A stretch of 64,000 nt of DNA from JALCRY01 sp050946575 (GTDB lineage: Bacteria > Bacillota > Clostridia > Peptostreptococcales > Anaerovoracaceae). Positions within the stretch are counted from its first letter, which is position 1; each line of letters starts with the position of its first letter. The position numbers and the translations under genes were made by a program. This document shows, one piece after another, positions 25,699 through 33,709 of the stretch. The notes beneath the pieces are model-generated. The model was not told the origin of the DNA, made no database searches, and was given only the letters and a program-made list of their open reading frames with translations. The DNA is taken from positions 1 to 64,000 of the forward strand of contig JBMNVB010000001.1 of NCBI GenBank assembly GCA_050946575.1, in the 5' to 3' direction.

Positions 25699-27192
25699 AT
25701 GACTGAAAAACTATACGAAAAAGACGTCTACAGAACATCGTGCCAGGCGAAAGTGGTTTCGAGCGAAATAATACACGAAGAGAAAACGAAAAAGAAGCCC
25801 GAAGCCTATTACGCATTGATTGAACTCGATAAGACAGTTTTCTTTCCCGAAGGCGGCGGACAGCCGTGCGACAGGGGAGAGATAGAATACTGCCCCGTCA
25901 CCGATGTGCGCGAACGCGGCGGGAAGATCATACACAAGGTGCTTGTCGCGGGCCGTGACAGAGACGGCAGCGCAAAGGGACCTGAAGACGCGTGCGAGTA
26001 TTTCGACCGGGCGGCCTGGGAGCAGGAATTCGCGCCGGGGAATATCCTGACGTGCGAGATAGATTATGACAGACGCTTTGAAAACATGCAGAGGCATTGC
26101 GGCGAGCATATACTGAGCGGCGTGTTCTTCCGCCTGTTCGGAGGAGTGAACCACGGTTTCCACATGGGCGAACGATACATGACGATAGATATCGGGCTCG
26201 ATACGGAGCCGGGCGGCGACGTGCCGGGCGAGACCGGGAGCGCCATAAAGTACGCGAGCAGCGGGGACGACCGCTGGACCCGCCCCGTCAGGGGCCTGCC
26301 GGGAGCGGACGCCGTGACCGACGGCTCGCATAAGGGCGGCGGGCTCACAGAGGAAATGCTGCGGGAGGCCGAGGATCTCGCGAACAGGATAATTCGCGCC
26401 GATCTGCCCGTTACGGTCGCATTCTGCGGCAGTCACGAGGAAGCGATGGTCTGGCCGCTCAGAAAGGAAATGGACATTGAGAACGACGTTTCCGTCGTCA
26501 CGATCGGGGACCCGGAGGCGCCGGCAGACTGCTGCGCATGCTGCGGGACGCATCCGTCAGGCACGGCGCAGGTCGGCCTCATAAAGATATATAAATGCGA
26601 AAAGAACGGCGACTGGTCGCGCGTATTCTTCGACGCCGGATCAAAGGCGATGGAGGAGTACGACCGCGTCTACGACATAATGACCGACATCAGCGGCAGA
26701 TTCACGACGAGCATCGAAAGCACGCCGGACGCGCTGGACGCGTATATGGAGCGGGCATCTGCGGCGCACGAGCGTCTGACGGGACTGCTCCGCACAGTCA
26801 CGTCTCAGCGGGCGGATGAGATCGCATCAATGCTGAAACGCCGTGATGATGAGGATCTCGTCGCCGTAAAATATTCCGACCTCGTGACGGACGACATCCT
26901 GAAGATCGGACACCTGGTCCAGGAGCGCCTCGGCATAGACCCGCGCGGAAAGAAAAAACCGGACAGCGTGGACGCGGCATTGCTTGACAAACCGCTGTGC
27001 CTCATATCAGCATCGGAAAATATTCTTATCCTGTTCTCGAACGGAAAGGCGAACTGCGGGAAACTGGTGAAGGATAACGCCGGCATCTACGGCGGCAAAG
27101 GCGGCGGCAGCGCCGTTTCCGCACGCGCGATGTTCGCAGACTCGGAATCTGTCGATCTGTTCGTCGACCTCATAGGAAAACACCTGCGCTGA
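25699..27192 (+). CDS. AlaX-like alanyl-tRNA editing protein with DHHA1 domain
   Basis: The 497-residue protein resembles the C-terminal half of alanyl-tRNA synthetase. It has a barrel domain with FPEGGGQPCDRG, an editing domain with zinc residues (RHCGEHILSG and CCACCGTHPSG, giving HxxxH and CxxxH) and a C-terminal DHHA1 domain ending in GGKGGGSAVSARAMF. Such free-standing proteins deacylate mischarged Ser-tRNA(Ala). The length matches larger AlaX types. TACGGAGG precedes the ATG, and a TATAAT box at about 25669 can be its -10. Confidence 0.88.
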   Translation: MTEKLYEKDVYRTSCQAKVVSSEIIHEEKTKKKPEAYYALIELDKTVFFPEGGGQPCDRGEIEYCPVTDVRERGGKIIHKVLVAGRDRDGSAKGPEDACEYFDRAAWEQEFAPGNILTCEIDYDRRFENMQRHCGEHILSGVFFRLFGGVNHGFHMGERYMTIDIGLDTEPGGDVPGETGSAIKYASSGDDRWTRPVRGLPGADAVTDGSHKGGGLTEEMLREAEDLANRIIRADLPVTVAFCGSHEEAMVWPLRKEMDIENDVSVVTIGDPEAPADCCACCGTHPSGTAQVGLIKIYKCEKNGDWSRVFFDAGSKAMEEYDRVYDIMTDISGRFTTSIESTPDALDAYMERASAAHERLTGLLRTVTSQRADEIASMLKRRDDEDLVAVKYSDLVTDDILKIGHLVQERLGIDPRGKKKPDSVDAALLDKPLCLISASENILILFSNGKANCGKLVKDNAGIYGGKGGGSAVSARAMFADSESVDLFVDLIGKHLR

Positions 27193-27213
27193 GCCGGGTA
27201 AACCGAAGAAAAC

Positions 27214-27260
27214 AAAAGACTGCCGCGTCCGCGGATATCCCGCGGGCACGGCAGTCTTTT
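27214..27260. terminator. Bidirectional terminator
   Basis: AAAAGACTGCCG and CGGCAGTCTTTT form a 12-bp stem with an additional GC-rich inner stem, between the convergent AlaX-like and YabE-like genes. Confidence 0.9.
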
Positions 27261-27287
27261 TTGGTTAATAACCACCCCTGTCCGGGT

Positions 27288-28496
27288 TTAGTAATTCAGC
27301 ACGTACAGTTTCAGCGTCCTGCGCCCGAACGTCTGGCACATCGCCTCTGTTGAAAACCACAGGTCTATACGGTTCCCGACGATCGCTCCGCCTGTGTCGG
27401 CGGCCACCGCCTCACCGTATCCCTGTACATATACTTTCGTGCCGAGCGGTATCACGGACGGATCGACCGCGATCCTGCCGGTTCCCGCGGCAAGGCCGCT
27501 CGCCGTTGTGCCGCTTCCGGTGTAGGCCGTAGCCTCCATCGTGTACACCGCCTTGTATTTCTTCCCGGTCTCCACGACTTTGTCGACCGGCTCTTCGATA
27601 TACACCGTCTTTACAGCTTCCTGGCCGGTCAGTTTTCCGTTCACGTAGTTCAGCTTGTACGTCACCTTCGCCGTGCCGCTCTTGCCTGCGCTCACGACTC
27701 TCGTCTGCCCGTACTTTATCGCCGTCGTTTTCACGACCTTCGTTTTCTGAGCCACGGTTTCCGTCTTAGTCACATATTTTGTGGCAATGCGGTAAACATT
27801 GACTGTCATCCCGTCCGTCACCGCAGTGTCCTCCGAAGGCGAAACTCCGTCTCCCGACGCGACCGGAACGCCCGCCAGAGCGACAGCGTCCGCCACTGTC
27901 GCGTTTCTGCCGGCATAGACTGTGAATGTCTCGCCGTCAGCCACGACTGTGACTTTATTCAGGTGTTCTACAGTGATCATCGTCCCCGGGTAGACCCGCG
28001 CCGTGAGCGCCGGAGTTACCACGTCGTGTGTATCGACTTCCACTCCGGCGTCCTGCAGGACGCCTTCCACCGTGTCCGCATCTGATTTGACAGTTTCATT
28101 AACGCCGTCATTCAGGATATCGTAGCTGTACTCCTCACCGGCCTCATTGTCCGACGGATCCGCTTCCGCCGCGAAAACAGTGTACGGTGATTTTCTTGCG
28201 AGTTCTTCGGCTTTGTCAGTAACCGCCGCCTCGGCGTTTATGACTCCGCTGTACGTTTTCTTCATTTCCGATATCGAGAGGCTGCTGCCGAAAACGGATG
28301 TCAGTTTTTCATGTGACGCCGTCCCGACTTCTGTCTGTTCCCCCGCCGCGGTCATTGCCGCCGAAGCCGTGACATGCACGTCTCCGTTCTGTGGCAGTAC
28401 GCCGTATATATACAGCGCGGCTGCCGTAATGATCACAAACGCAACAGAGAAAGCAAACAGTGCGCCTCTCATTCTTCGGTGCGCTATTCCTTTCAT
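27288..28496 (-). CDS. YabE-like secreted cell-wall protein (DUF348, G5 and 3D domains)
   Basis: The protein of about 402 residues has a basic N-terminus and a hydrophobic segment (about 12-33), so it is exported or anchored. Then come a DUF348 ubiquitin-like domain (about 165-225), a G5 domain (about 235-320) and a C-terminal 3D domain with ATAYTGSGTTASGL, IAVDPSVIPLGTKVYV and ADTGGAI, whose three aspartates mark lytic transglycosylase-like (Rpf/MltA-type) enzymes. The start at 28496 follows GGAGGT by 7 nt. It probably remodels peptidoglycan. Confidence 0.9.
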   Translation of the reverse strand: MKGIAHRRMRGALFAFSVAFVIITAAALYIYGVLPQNGDVHVTASAAMTAAGEQTEVGTASHEKLTSVFGSSLSISEMKKTYSGVINAEAAVTDKAEELARKSPYTVFAAEADPSDNEAGEEYSYDILNDGVNETVKSDADTVEGVLQDAGVEVDTHDVVTPALTARVYPGTMITVEHLNKVTVVADGETFTVYAGRNATVADAVALAGVPVASGDGVSPSEDTAVTDGMTVNVYRIATKYVTKTETVAQKTKVVKTTAIKYGQTRVVSAGKSGTAKVTYKLNYVNGKLTGQEAVKTVYIEEPVDKVVETGKKYKAVYTMEATAYTGSGTTASGLAAGTGRIAVDPSVIPLGTKVYVQGYGEAVAADTGGAIVGNRIDLWFSTEAMCQTFGRRTLKLYVLNY

Positions 28497-28772
28497 TTGC
28501 TGTACCTCCAATAAAAACGAGCCGTGCGATCACAGGCTCGAATTGAATATTAGGGTAGAGGCACAGGCGGCCCATGTCAAGGAAACCGGCTAATGTCAGA
28601 AAATTGTCTCATTTCCGAACAATTTTTATCAATGCCCGCAAAGCCCTGTTTTTCAACACTTGCACAGATTTGATCCTGAAAATCTTTCACAAAGACTTCA
28701 CAGCTCGAAAATCGGCGTTTTCACAAGAACAACACATTGGAAAAAGGCCGTTTTCCGGGCCGCCGGGCATTG

Positions 28773-29477
28773 CTACAGCCCCTTCAGATATTCTATTTCG
28801 TCATGTTTCAGTCTGCGGTAATGGCCCTCCGCAAGGCGCGACAGATACAGTTCTCCGACGGACACGCGCTTCAGTTCCTTAACCCTGCAGCCCACCGCTT
28901 CGAACATCCTGCGGACCTGACGGTTCTTCCCCTCGTGGATCGTGATCTCGACCTCGTGATAATGCGGATGCTTCCGGATGATGCGGACGCGCGCCGGGCT
29001 CGTGACGAAGCCGCCGATGTCCACTCCGGTCCTCAGCTTTTTCATCCTGTCCGGCGTCAGCGTACCGGTGACAACGGCGCGGTATGTCTTCGGTATCTCG
29101 GCGGACGGATGCATGAGACGGTTCGCGAGCTCGCCGTCATTCGTGAGTATCAGCAGGCCCGTAGTATTGTAGTCGAGACGCCCGACCGGATAGATCCGCT
29201 CGGGTATGTCGGTTATGAGGTCCATCACCGTCGCCCGCCCGCGGTCATCGCTCACGGTTGTCACAAAGCCCGCCGGCTTGTTCATCATTATGTACACGAG
29301 CCGTTCCTGCAGCGAAATGACGCGGCCGTTCACCTCGACGACATCGCCGTCCTTCACATCATAGCCCGGCGTCCTTATCACACGCCCGTTCACCTTCACG
29401 TTCCCGGCCTCCGTGAGCAGATCCGCCTTCCGCCTGCTCGTCACGCCGCAGTGCGCGATATATTTATTCAGTCTCAT
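28773..29477 (-). CDS. rluB: Pseudouridine synthase, RsuA/RluB family
   Basis: The protein of about 234 residues has an N-terminal S4 RNA-binding domain (MRLNKYIAHCGVTSRRKAD) and the RsuA/RluB catalytic motif GRLDYNTTGLLIL with its aspartate, and it modifies 23S (RluB) or 16S (RsuA) rRNA. The start at 29477 is chosen because AAGGAG lies 7 nt upstream. It is divergent from scpA. In many Firmicutes rluB follows scpA-scpB, so the neighbourhood favours RluB. Confidence 0.9.
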   Translation of the reverse strand: MRLNKYIAHCGVTSRRKADLLTEAGNVKVNGRVIRTPGYDVKDGDVVEVNGRVISLQERLVYIMMNKPAGFVTTVSDDRGRATVMDLITDIPERIYPVGRLDYNTTGLLILTNDGELANRLMHPSAEIPKTYRAVVTGTLTPDRMKKLRTGVDIGGFVTSPARVRIIRKHPHYHEVEITIHEGKNRQVRRMFEAVGCRVKELKRVSVGELYLSRLAEGHYRRLKHDEIEYLKGL

Positions 29478-29496
29478 CGGAAAACTCCTTAACAGT

Positions 29497-29510
29497 ATCA
29501 ATGCATTGAT
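29497..29510. repeat. Paired ATCAATGC octamers (ATCAATGCATTGAT palindrome)
   Basis: The same 14-bp palindrome as at 12109, here 20 nt upstream of the rluB start in the divergent rluB/scpA promoter gap, so it is not part of a terminator. Confidence 0.85.
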
Positions 29511-29546
29511 TTTACCACATCGCGCGCGGCCGCGGAGCGGTTTTAG

Positions 29547-29575
29547 TGGAAAAACGGGACCTGTTGCGATATAAT
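29547..29575 (+). promoter_or_regulatory. Promoter of scpA, leaderless
   Basis: TATAAT at 29570-29575 ends 7 nt before the ATG, with a -35-like TGGAAA (4 of 6) 17 bp upstream. There is no Shine-Dalgarno sequence. Confidence 0.6.
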
Positions 29576-29582
29576 TTAGGCC

Positions 29583-30413
29583 ATGGGATATAAAGTCAGG
29601 ATCGAGGCGTTCGAGGGGCCGTTCGATCTGCTCGTTTATCTGATAGAAAACGCGCGGATGAGCATTTACGACATCAAAGTCGCCGAGATCACATCACAGT
29701 ACATCGAATATCTTGAAGAAATGAACCGGGTGGACGCGAACGTCGCATCGGAATTTATGGTGCTCGCGGCCGAGCTTATCGAGCTGAAATCGAAGATGCT
29801 CCTGCCGCACAGCACGGACGACGGAGAGGCGTCCGCCGATGAGGATCCGCGGTCGGATCTCGTGAAGAAGCTGCTTGAATACAAGCGGTTCAAGGCTGTC
29901 TCATCAATGCTGAAGGAACGCGAGGAGCGGGGCCGCGATATTTTCGAGAAGCCGCAGGAGGATCTGTCTGAGTTCTCAGGAGAGCCGGACACGATCCTTA
30001 CGCTCAGCATGCCGCAGTTCGCGGCGGCATTCAACGCGTTCATAGAGAAGAAGCGCAAGGAGCGGCAGCTCGAGGAGCGCTACGAGAAGATACAGCGGAA
30101 CAGGATAAGCGTCGAGCAGCGCACGGCTTTCATAAAGAGGCTGTTCAACGAAAAAAGGTCGGGCGGCATTGATGCCGCAGTCAGTTTCAATGAGCTCGTG
30201 CCCGAGGGCGGCGACCGCTACGACGTAGCGCTCTCGTTCTCGACAATGCTCGAGATGATACGGCAGCACCGCCTTACGGCCAGGCAGGCCGCGCTGTTCG
30301 CGGACATATACGTAAAGGCGACAGATCATCTTAACGATGAAGCGGCGGAGTATCAGGACTCCGCCGGGACTGACAACGGAGAATATATCGGGGAGACTGT
30401 AAATGACCAGTAG
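29583..30413 (+). CDS. scpA: Segregation and condensation protein A
   Basis: The 276-residue kleisin of the SMC-ScpAB condensin is recognised by its N-terminal FEGPFDLLVYLIENARMSIYDI and the C-terminal winged helix. It bridges SMC heads and organises the chromosome. The ATG lies 7 nt after a TATAAT box without a ribosome site, so the mRNA is probably leaderless. It overlaps scpB by 11 bp. Confidence 0.95.
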   Translation: MGYKVRIEAFEGPFDLLVYLIENARMSIYDIKVAEITSQYIEYLEEMNRVDANVASEFMVLAAELIELKSKMLLPHSTDDGEASADEDPRSDLVKKLLEYKRFKAVSSMLKEREERGRDIFEKPQEDLSEFSGEPDTILTLSMPQFAAAFNAFIEKKRKERQLEERYEKIQRNRISVEQRTAFIKRLFNEKRSGGIDAAVSFNELVPEGGDRYDVALSFSTMLEMIRQHRLTARQAALFADIYVKATDHLNDEAAEYQDSAGTDNGEYIGETVNDQ

Positions 30414-31086
30414 ACATTCAATAAAATCCGCATTCGAATCAATGATGTTCATATGGGGCGAGCCGCTCGAGGCGAGAGCGGCGGCCGACGTCCTGAACAT
30501 TTCCGAAAAAGAGGCGATCGAGATTTTCGAGGAGCTCGCGCGCGACTACGAGTCGGACGAGCGCGGCCTGCGCGTCCGCAGGATAAACAGGAGCTTCCAG
30601 TTCGTGACTGCGGAAGTGAACGCGGAATATATCGAGCGCCTGTGCACGCCGGTGAGGAAGCGCCGGCTCAGCCAGTCGGCACTTGAGGTGCTGTCGATCG
30701 TGGCGTACAAGCAGCCCGTTACCCGCGCGCAGATAGAAGCCGTCCGCGGGATAAAGTGCGAACGCGTCATCAAGGGGCTGCAGGAAAAGGGCCTCCTCGA
30801 GGAAAAGGGACGCTCGAACGGCATCGGACGCCCGATACTCTACGGGACGACAGATGATTTCCTGAGATATTTCGGATTTGAATCGCTGAAAGATCTGCCG
30901 GACATCGGCGAACTCGAAAGCGAGATCGAGGTGCCCGAGGGCGCGGAAGACGCCGCGCTCCTGAACCAGATCAGTTTCGGGGAATATGAAGAAGGACGGG
31001 CCGAAGGCGTCGCCGCAGAGCCGGATATTGATACCGGCGCGGGCGGCGAAAATGAAGCCTCGGAAGACGCGCCCGCGGAGCAATGA
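30403..31086 (+). CDS. scpB: Segregation and condensation protein B
   Basis: The 227-residue partner of ScpA consists of two winged-helix domains, with QSALEVLSIVAYKQPVTRAQIE and GRPILYGTTDDFL as family signatures. The acidic tail from about residue 170 is longer than usual and rich in E and A. It overlaps scpA by 11 bp. The convergent mtnA ends 2 bp away, leaving no obvious terminator. Confidence 0.95.
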   Translation: MTSRHSIKSAFESMMFIWGEPLEARAAADVLNISEKEAIEIFEELARDYESDERGLRVRRINRSFQFVTAEVNAEYIERLCTPVRKRRLSQSALEVLSIVAYKQPVTRAQIEAVRGIKCERVIKGLQEKGLLEEKGRSNGIGRPILYGTTDDFLRYFGFESLKDLPDIGELESEIEVPEGAEDAALLNQISFGEYEEGRAEGVAAEPDIDTGAGGENEASEDAPAEQ

Positions 31087-31087
31087 C

Positions 31088-32137
31088 TCACCGCCCGGCG
31101 ATCTCCTTCAGACTTTTCTCATAGGGCGGATACGCGATGCCGCGCTCCGTTACGACAGCGGCAATAAGTCCTGCCGGCGTCACATCGAACGCCGGATTAT
31201 ATGTCTTCACGCCGGCCGGAGCCATCGGCTTCTCATACCACATATTTTTTATCTCATCACCGTCGCGCTGCTCGATAACGATATCAGCGCCGGTTTTCGT
31301 ATCAAGGTCTATCGTGGTCGTAGGTACGAACATGTAAAACGGAACATTGTAATAATCCGCCGCGATCGCGAGCGGCATAGTCCCTATCTTGTTCGCTCCG
31401 TCCCCGTTCGCCGCCATCCTGTCGCAGCCCACGACGACCGCGTCGATCTCTCCGGCGGCAAGCAGCGAGCCCGCCATATTGTCGCAGATGAGGGTAACGT
31501 CTGCGCCGGCTCTTTCGAGCTCCCACGACGTCAGCCGCGCACCCTGGAGCAGCGGCCTCGTCTCATCCGAATATACTTTGAAATCAATGCCTCTTTCCTG
31601 TCCGACGTATATCGGGGAAAGCGCCGTGCCGTACCCCGCGGTCGCGAGCGCGCCGGCGTTGCAGTGCGTGAGGAGCGTCCGCGCCTTTCCGAGCGCCCTG
31701 AGCCCGTATTCACCCATCGCCCTGCAGGCCGCTATATCCTCTTCACGGATATCGAGCGCCTCTTTTCTCAGCGCGTCGAGAGTGCCCCCGACATCGCCGC
31801 TCTCGATATTCCGCTCGAACACTCCGCGCATCCTGTCCATAGCGTGCATCAGGTTCACGGCCGTCGGCCGCGCTCCCCTTATCTTTTCATGCGCCTTCAT
31901 GTATTCTCTGCGGAAATCAGAAGCATCCGAAACCGGTCTCGCGCGCATTGATGCGTAGATGCCTATCGCGGCGGCGACTCCTATCGCCGGCGCGCCTCTC
32001 ACCTTCAGTTTCTTTATCGCATCGCATATCTCGTCGACACTGCTGAGCGCAATGTATTTCTCCTCTGCGGGCAGCAGTGTCTGATCGAGTATCACGAGTT
32101 TTTCGTTCTCCATTTTCACGGGTTCGAGTCTGTCCAT
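31088..32137 (-). CDS. mtnA: S-methyl-5-thioribose-1-phosphate isomerase
   Basis: The 349-residue enzyme isomerises methylthioribose-1-phosphate to methylthioribulose-1-phosphate in methionine salvage. It is related to eIF2B. KLKVRGAPAIGVAAA, LLTHCNAGALAT (catalytic cysteine) and VGCDRMAANGDGANKIGT (catalytic aspartate) are intact. GGAGGG is 6 nt before the ATG. It is alone here, while a RuBisCO-like and an MtnX-like gene lie at 6.5-8.5 kb. Confidence 0.93.
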   Translation of the reverse strand: MDRLEPVKMENEKLVILDQTLLPAEEKYIALSSVDEICDAIKKLKVRGAPAIGVAAAIGIYASMRARPVSDASDFRREYMKAHEKIRGARPTAVNLMHAMDRMRGVFERNIESGDVGGTLDALRKEALDIREEDIAACRAMGEYGLRALGKARTLLTHCNAGALATAGYGTALSPIYVGQERGIDFKVYSDETRPLLQGARLTSWELERAGADVTLICDNMAGSLLAAGEIDAVVVGCDRMAANGDGANKIGTMPLAIAADYYNVPFYMFVPTTTIDLDTKTGADIVIEQRDGDEIKNMWYEKPMAPAGVKTYNPAFDVTPAGLIAAVVTERGIAYPPYEKSLKEIAGR

Positions 32138-32225
32138 ATCTTCCCTCCGGTCAGGGATAAGTATAGCACGCTGCGGGCGCCGATGTAAATTGACGATATC
32201 GGCGCCCTTCGAACGGCCGGCCTGA

Positions 32226-32255
32226 TTGACATTTCCTGCCTGTCAATGCTAAAAT
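32226..32255 (+). promoter_or_regulatory. Promoter of the EamA gene, leaderless
   Basis: A perfect TTGACA (32226-32231), 18-bp spacer and TAAAAT (32250-32255) place the transcription start at about 32262, one base before the ATG. There is no Shine-Dalgarno. Confidence 0.75.
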
Positions 32256-32262
32256 CCGACAT

Positions 32263-33162
32263 ATGCAGAACGACACTTATTTATTCAGGACAAAGAAAAC
32301 GGCGCTGATCGGGCTCATAGGCGTTGTGTGCGCGTGGGGGTTCGATTTTGTGGCGCTCGATTACATACTTGAAGACGCGTCCGCTCCGGTCGTCACATTC
32401 TGGCGCATGCTGGTCACGGCTGTGATCAGCCTGGCGTACGTTCTTATCTTCGAAAAGGGCTGGCACCTTAAAAAGAAGTCGGACGGGCTGATCCTCGCGG
32501 GCTGCGGCGTTGTATTCATGGGGATATACTACACTCTTGAATCCATCGGTATCTCTCTTACATCCGGCGCCGTATCATCGCTCCTGATGGCTCTCGTGCC
32601 CGTTTTCGGGATGTTTGCGGACAGGATAATATACAAGAGAAAAATAACCGGAGTGAAGGCGCTGGGCATTCTCGGCACTGTCGCGGGCGTCGGGATGATC
32701 GTCATGGGACCCGGGGCGGACAGGAACGCGACACCGGCCGGCGTGGCCGTAATGCTGATCTGCTGCCTGATCTGGACGACATATATCGTAGTTGCCGGGC
32801 CGTACAGCAGGAAATGCTCTCTGATGGGATTCCTGTCGATCACATTCTCTTCCGCGACTGTAACAAGCGGCGTGATCTGCCTCGTGCAGGCGAATACGAC
32901 CGGCGTGCGGGCCGATTTCACAGGTATAGATATTCTGCTGGTGCTGACTTCGAGCATCATATGCATGCTGCTGTGCGAGGTCCTGTACGTTTCCGCGATA
33001 CGTCTCCTTTCTGTGACGACCGTGAGCCTGGCCGGTAATCTCCTGCCCATAGCGACAATGATCATTTCATTCTTCGTGTTCGGGCGCACGCTTTCAGCGC
33101 TGCAGCTTGCGGGCGGAGCCGTCGTAATATTAAGTGTATGCATCATCACCGCGAAAGAATAG
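32263..33162 (+). CDS. EamA/DMT-family transporter
   Basis: The 299-residue protein has about ten hydrophobic segments in two EamA repeats, as in drug/metabolite exporters. The substrate is unknown. The second repeat carries the usual LLCEVLYVSAI and LAGNLLPI segments. The start codon lies 7 nt after the -10 of a near-consensus promoter, so the mRNA appears leaderless. A terminator follows. Confidence 0.88.
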   Translation: MQNDTYLFRTKKTALIGLIGVVCAWGFDFVALDYILEDASAPVVTFWRMLVTAVISLAYVLIFEKGWHLKKKSDGLILAGCGVVFMGIYYTLESIGISLTSGAVSSLLMALVPVFGMFADRIIYKRKITGVKALGILGTVAGVGMIVMGPGADRNATPAGVAVMLICCLIWTTYIVVAGPYSRKCSLMGFLSITFSSATVTSGVICLVQANTTGVRADFTGIDILLVLTSSIICMLLCEVLYVSAIRLLSVTTVSLAGNLLPIATMIISFFVFGRTLSALQLAGGAVVILSVCIITAKE

Positions 33163-33187
33163 ATCAATGCGCCGCTCCGCATTGATC
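33162..33187. repeat. Inverted pair of ATCAATGC octamers (hairpin)
   Basis: GATCAATGCG and CGCATTGATC face each other around a 6-nt loop directly after the EamA stop codon and just before the terminator at 33202. Confidence 0.88.
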
Positions 33188-33201
33188 CTGCACATCAAAA
33201 A

Positions 33202-33221
33202 GACGGCGCCTTCGCGCCGTC
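33202..33221. terminator. Bidirectional terminator (EamA / atp operon)
   Basis: GACGGCGC and GCGCCGTC form an 8-bp stem with a CTTC loop, A-run on the left and T-rich run on the right, between EamA and the end of the atp operon. Confidence 0.85.
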
Positions 33222-33244
33222 CTCTTTACTATGGGTTTATTGAT

Positions 33245-33685
33245 CTACTTTAGTTTCTTCACGCCGGCCTCATATACGGTCAGCCTGGAAATTGCCCTTC
33301 TCAGCGCCGCTTCACGCTTCATCATTTCCATCTCGTCTTCCTCGGGATTCTCGGCGAGCCACTTTTCAGCCCGCTCCTTCGCGATCTGGGCTCTGTTCGC
33401 GTCAATATCCTCCGCCCATTCGGCGGCATCCGTATAAAGCACGATCGAGTCCTTTACGTCAATGAATCCTCCGGCGATCGACGCGATCAGAAAATCGTCG
33501 CTGTCCGGTTCCTTCAATCTGAGCATACCGATATCGAGCAGCTTCGTCGCCCAGGAATGGCGGGCCATGAAACCCTCGTCACCGAGAAGCGTACGGCAGA
33601 CGATGAGTTCCACATCTCCTCTGTAAAAAAGTTTTTCAGGTGTGATGATTTCGACCGACACCAAATTTTGTGCCATTTTAGCCAT
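33245..33685 (-). CDS. atpC: ATP synthase epsilon subunit
   Basis: The 146-residue subunit of the F1 central stalk inhibits ATP hydrolysis. The N-terminal beta sandwich (ITPEKLFYRGDVE) and two C-terminal helices are recognisable. AAGGAGAG precedes the ATG, and an ATG 9 nt later is also possible. It is the last gene of the atp operon. Confidence 0.93.
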   Translation of the reverse strand: MAKMAQNLVSVEIITPEKLFYRGDVELIVCRTLLGDEGFMARHSWATKLLDIGMLRLKEPDSDDFLIASIAGGFIDVKDSIVLYTDAAEWAEDIDANRAQIAKERAEKWLAENPEEDEMEMMKREAALRRAISRLTVYEAGVKKLK

Positions 33686-33709
33686 TGAATCAGCTCTCCT
33701 TTATATCGT

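Noticed and set aside
28512..28772. Gene in the gap between the YabE-like and rluB genes
   Set aside because: No frame with a ribosome site or recognisable product. I see nothing but one octamer copy at 28628.
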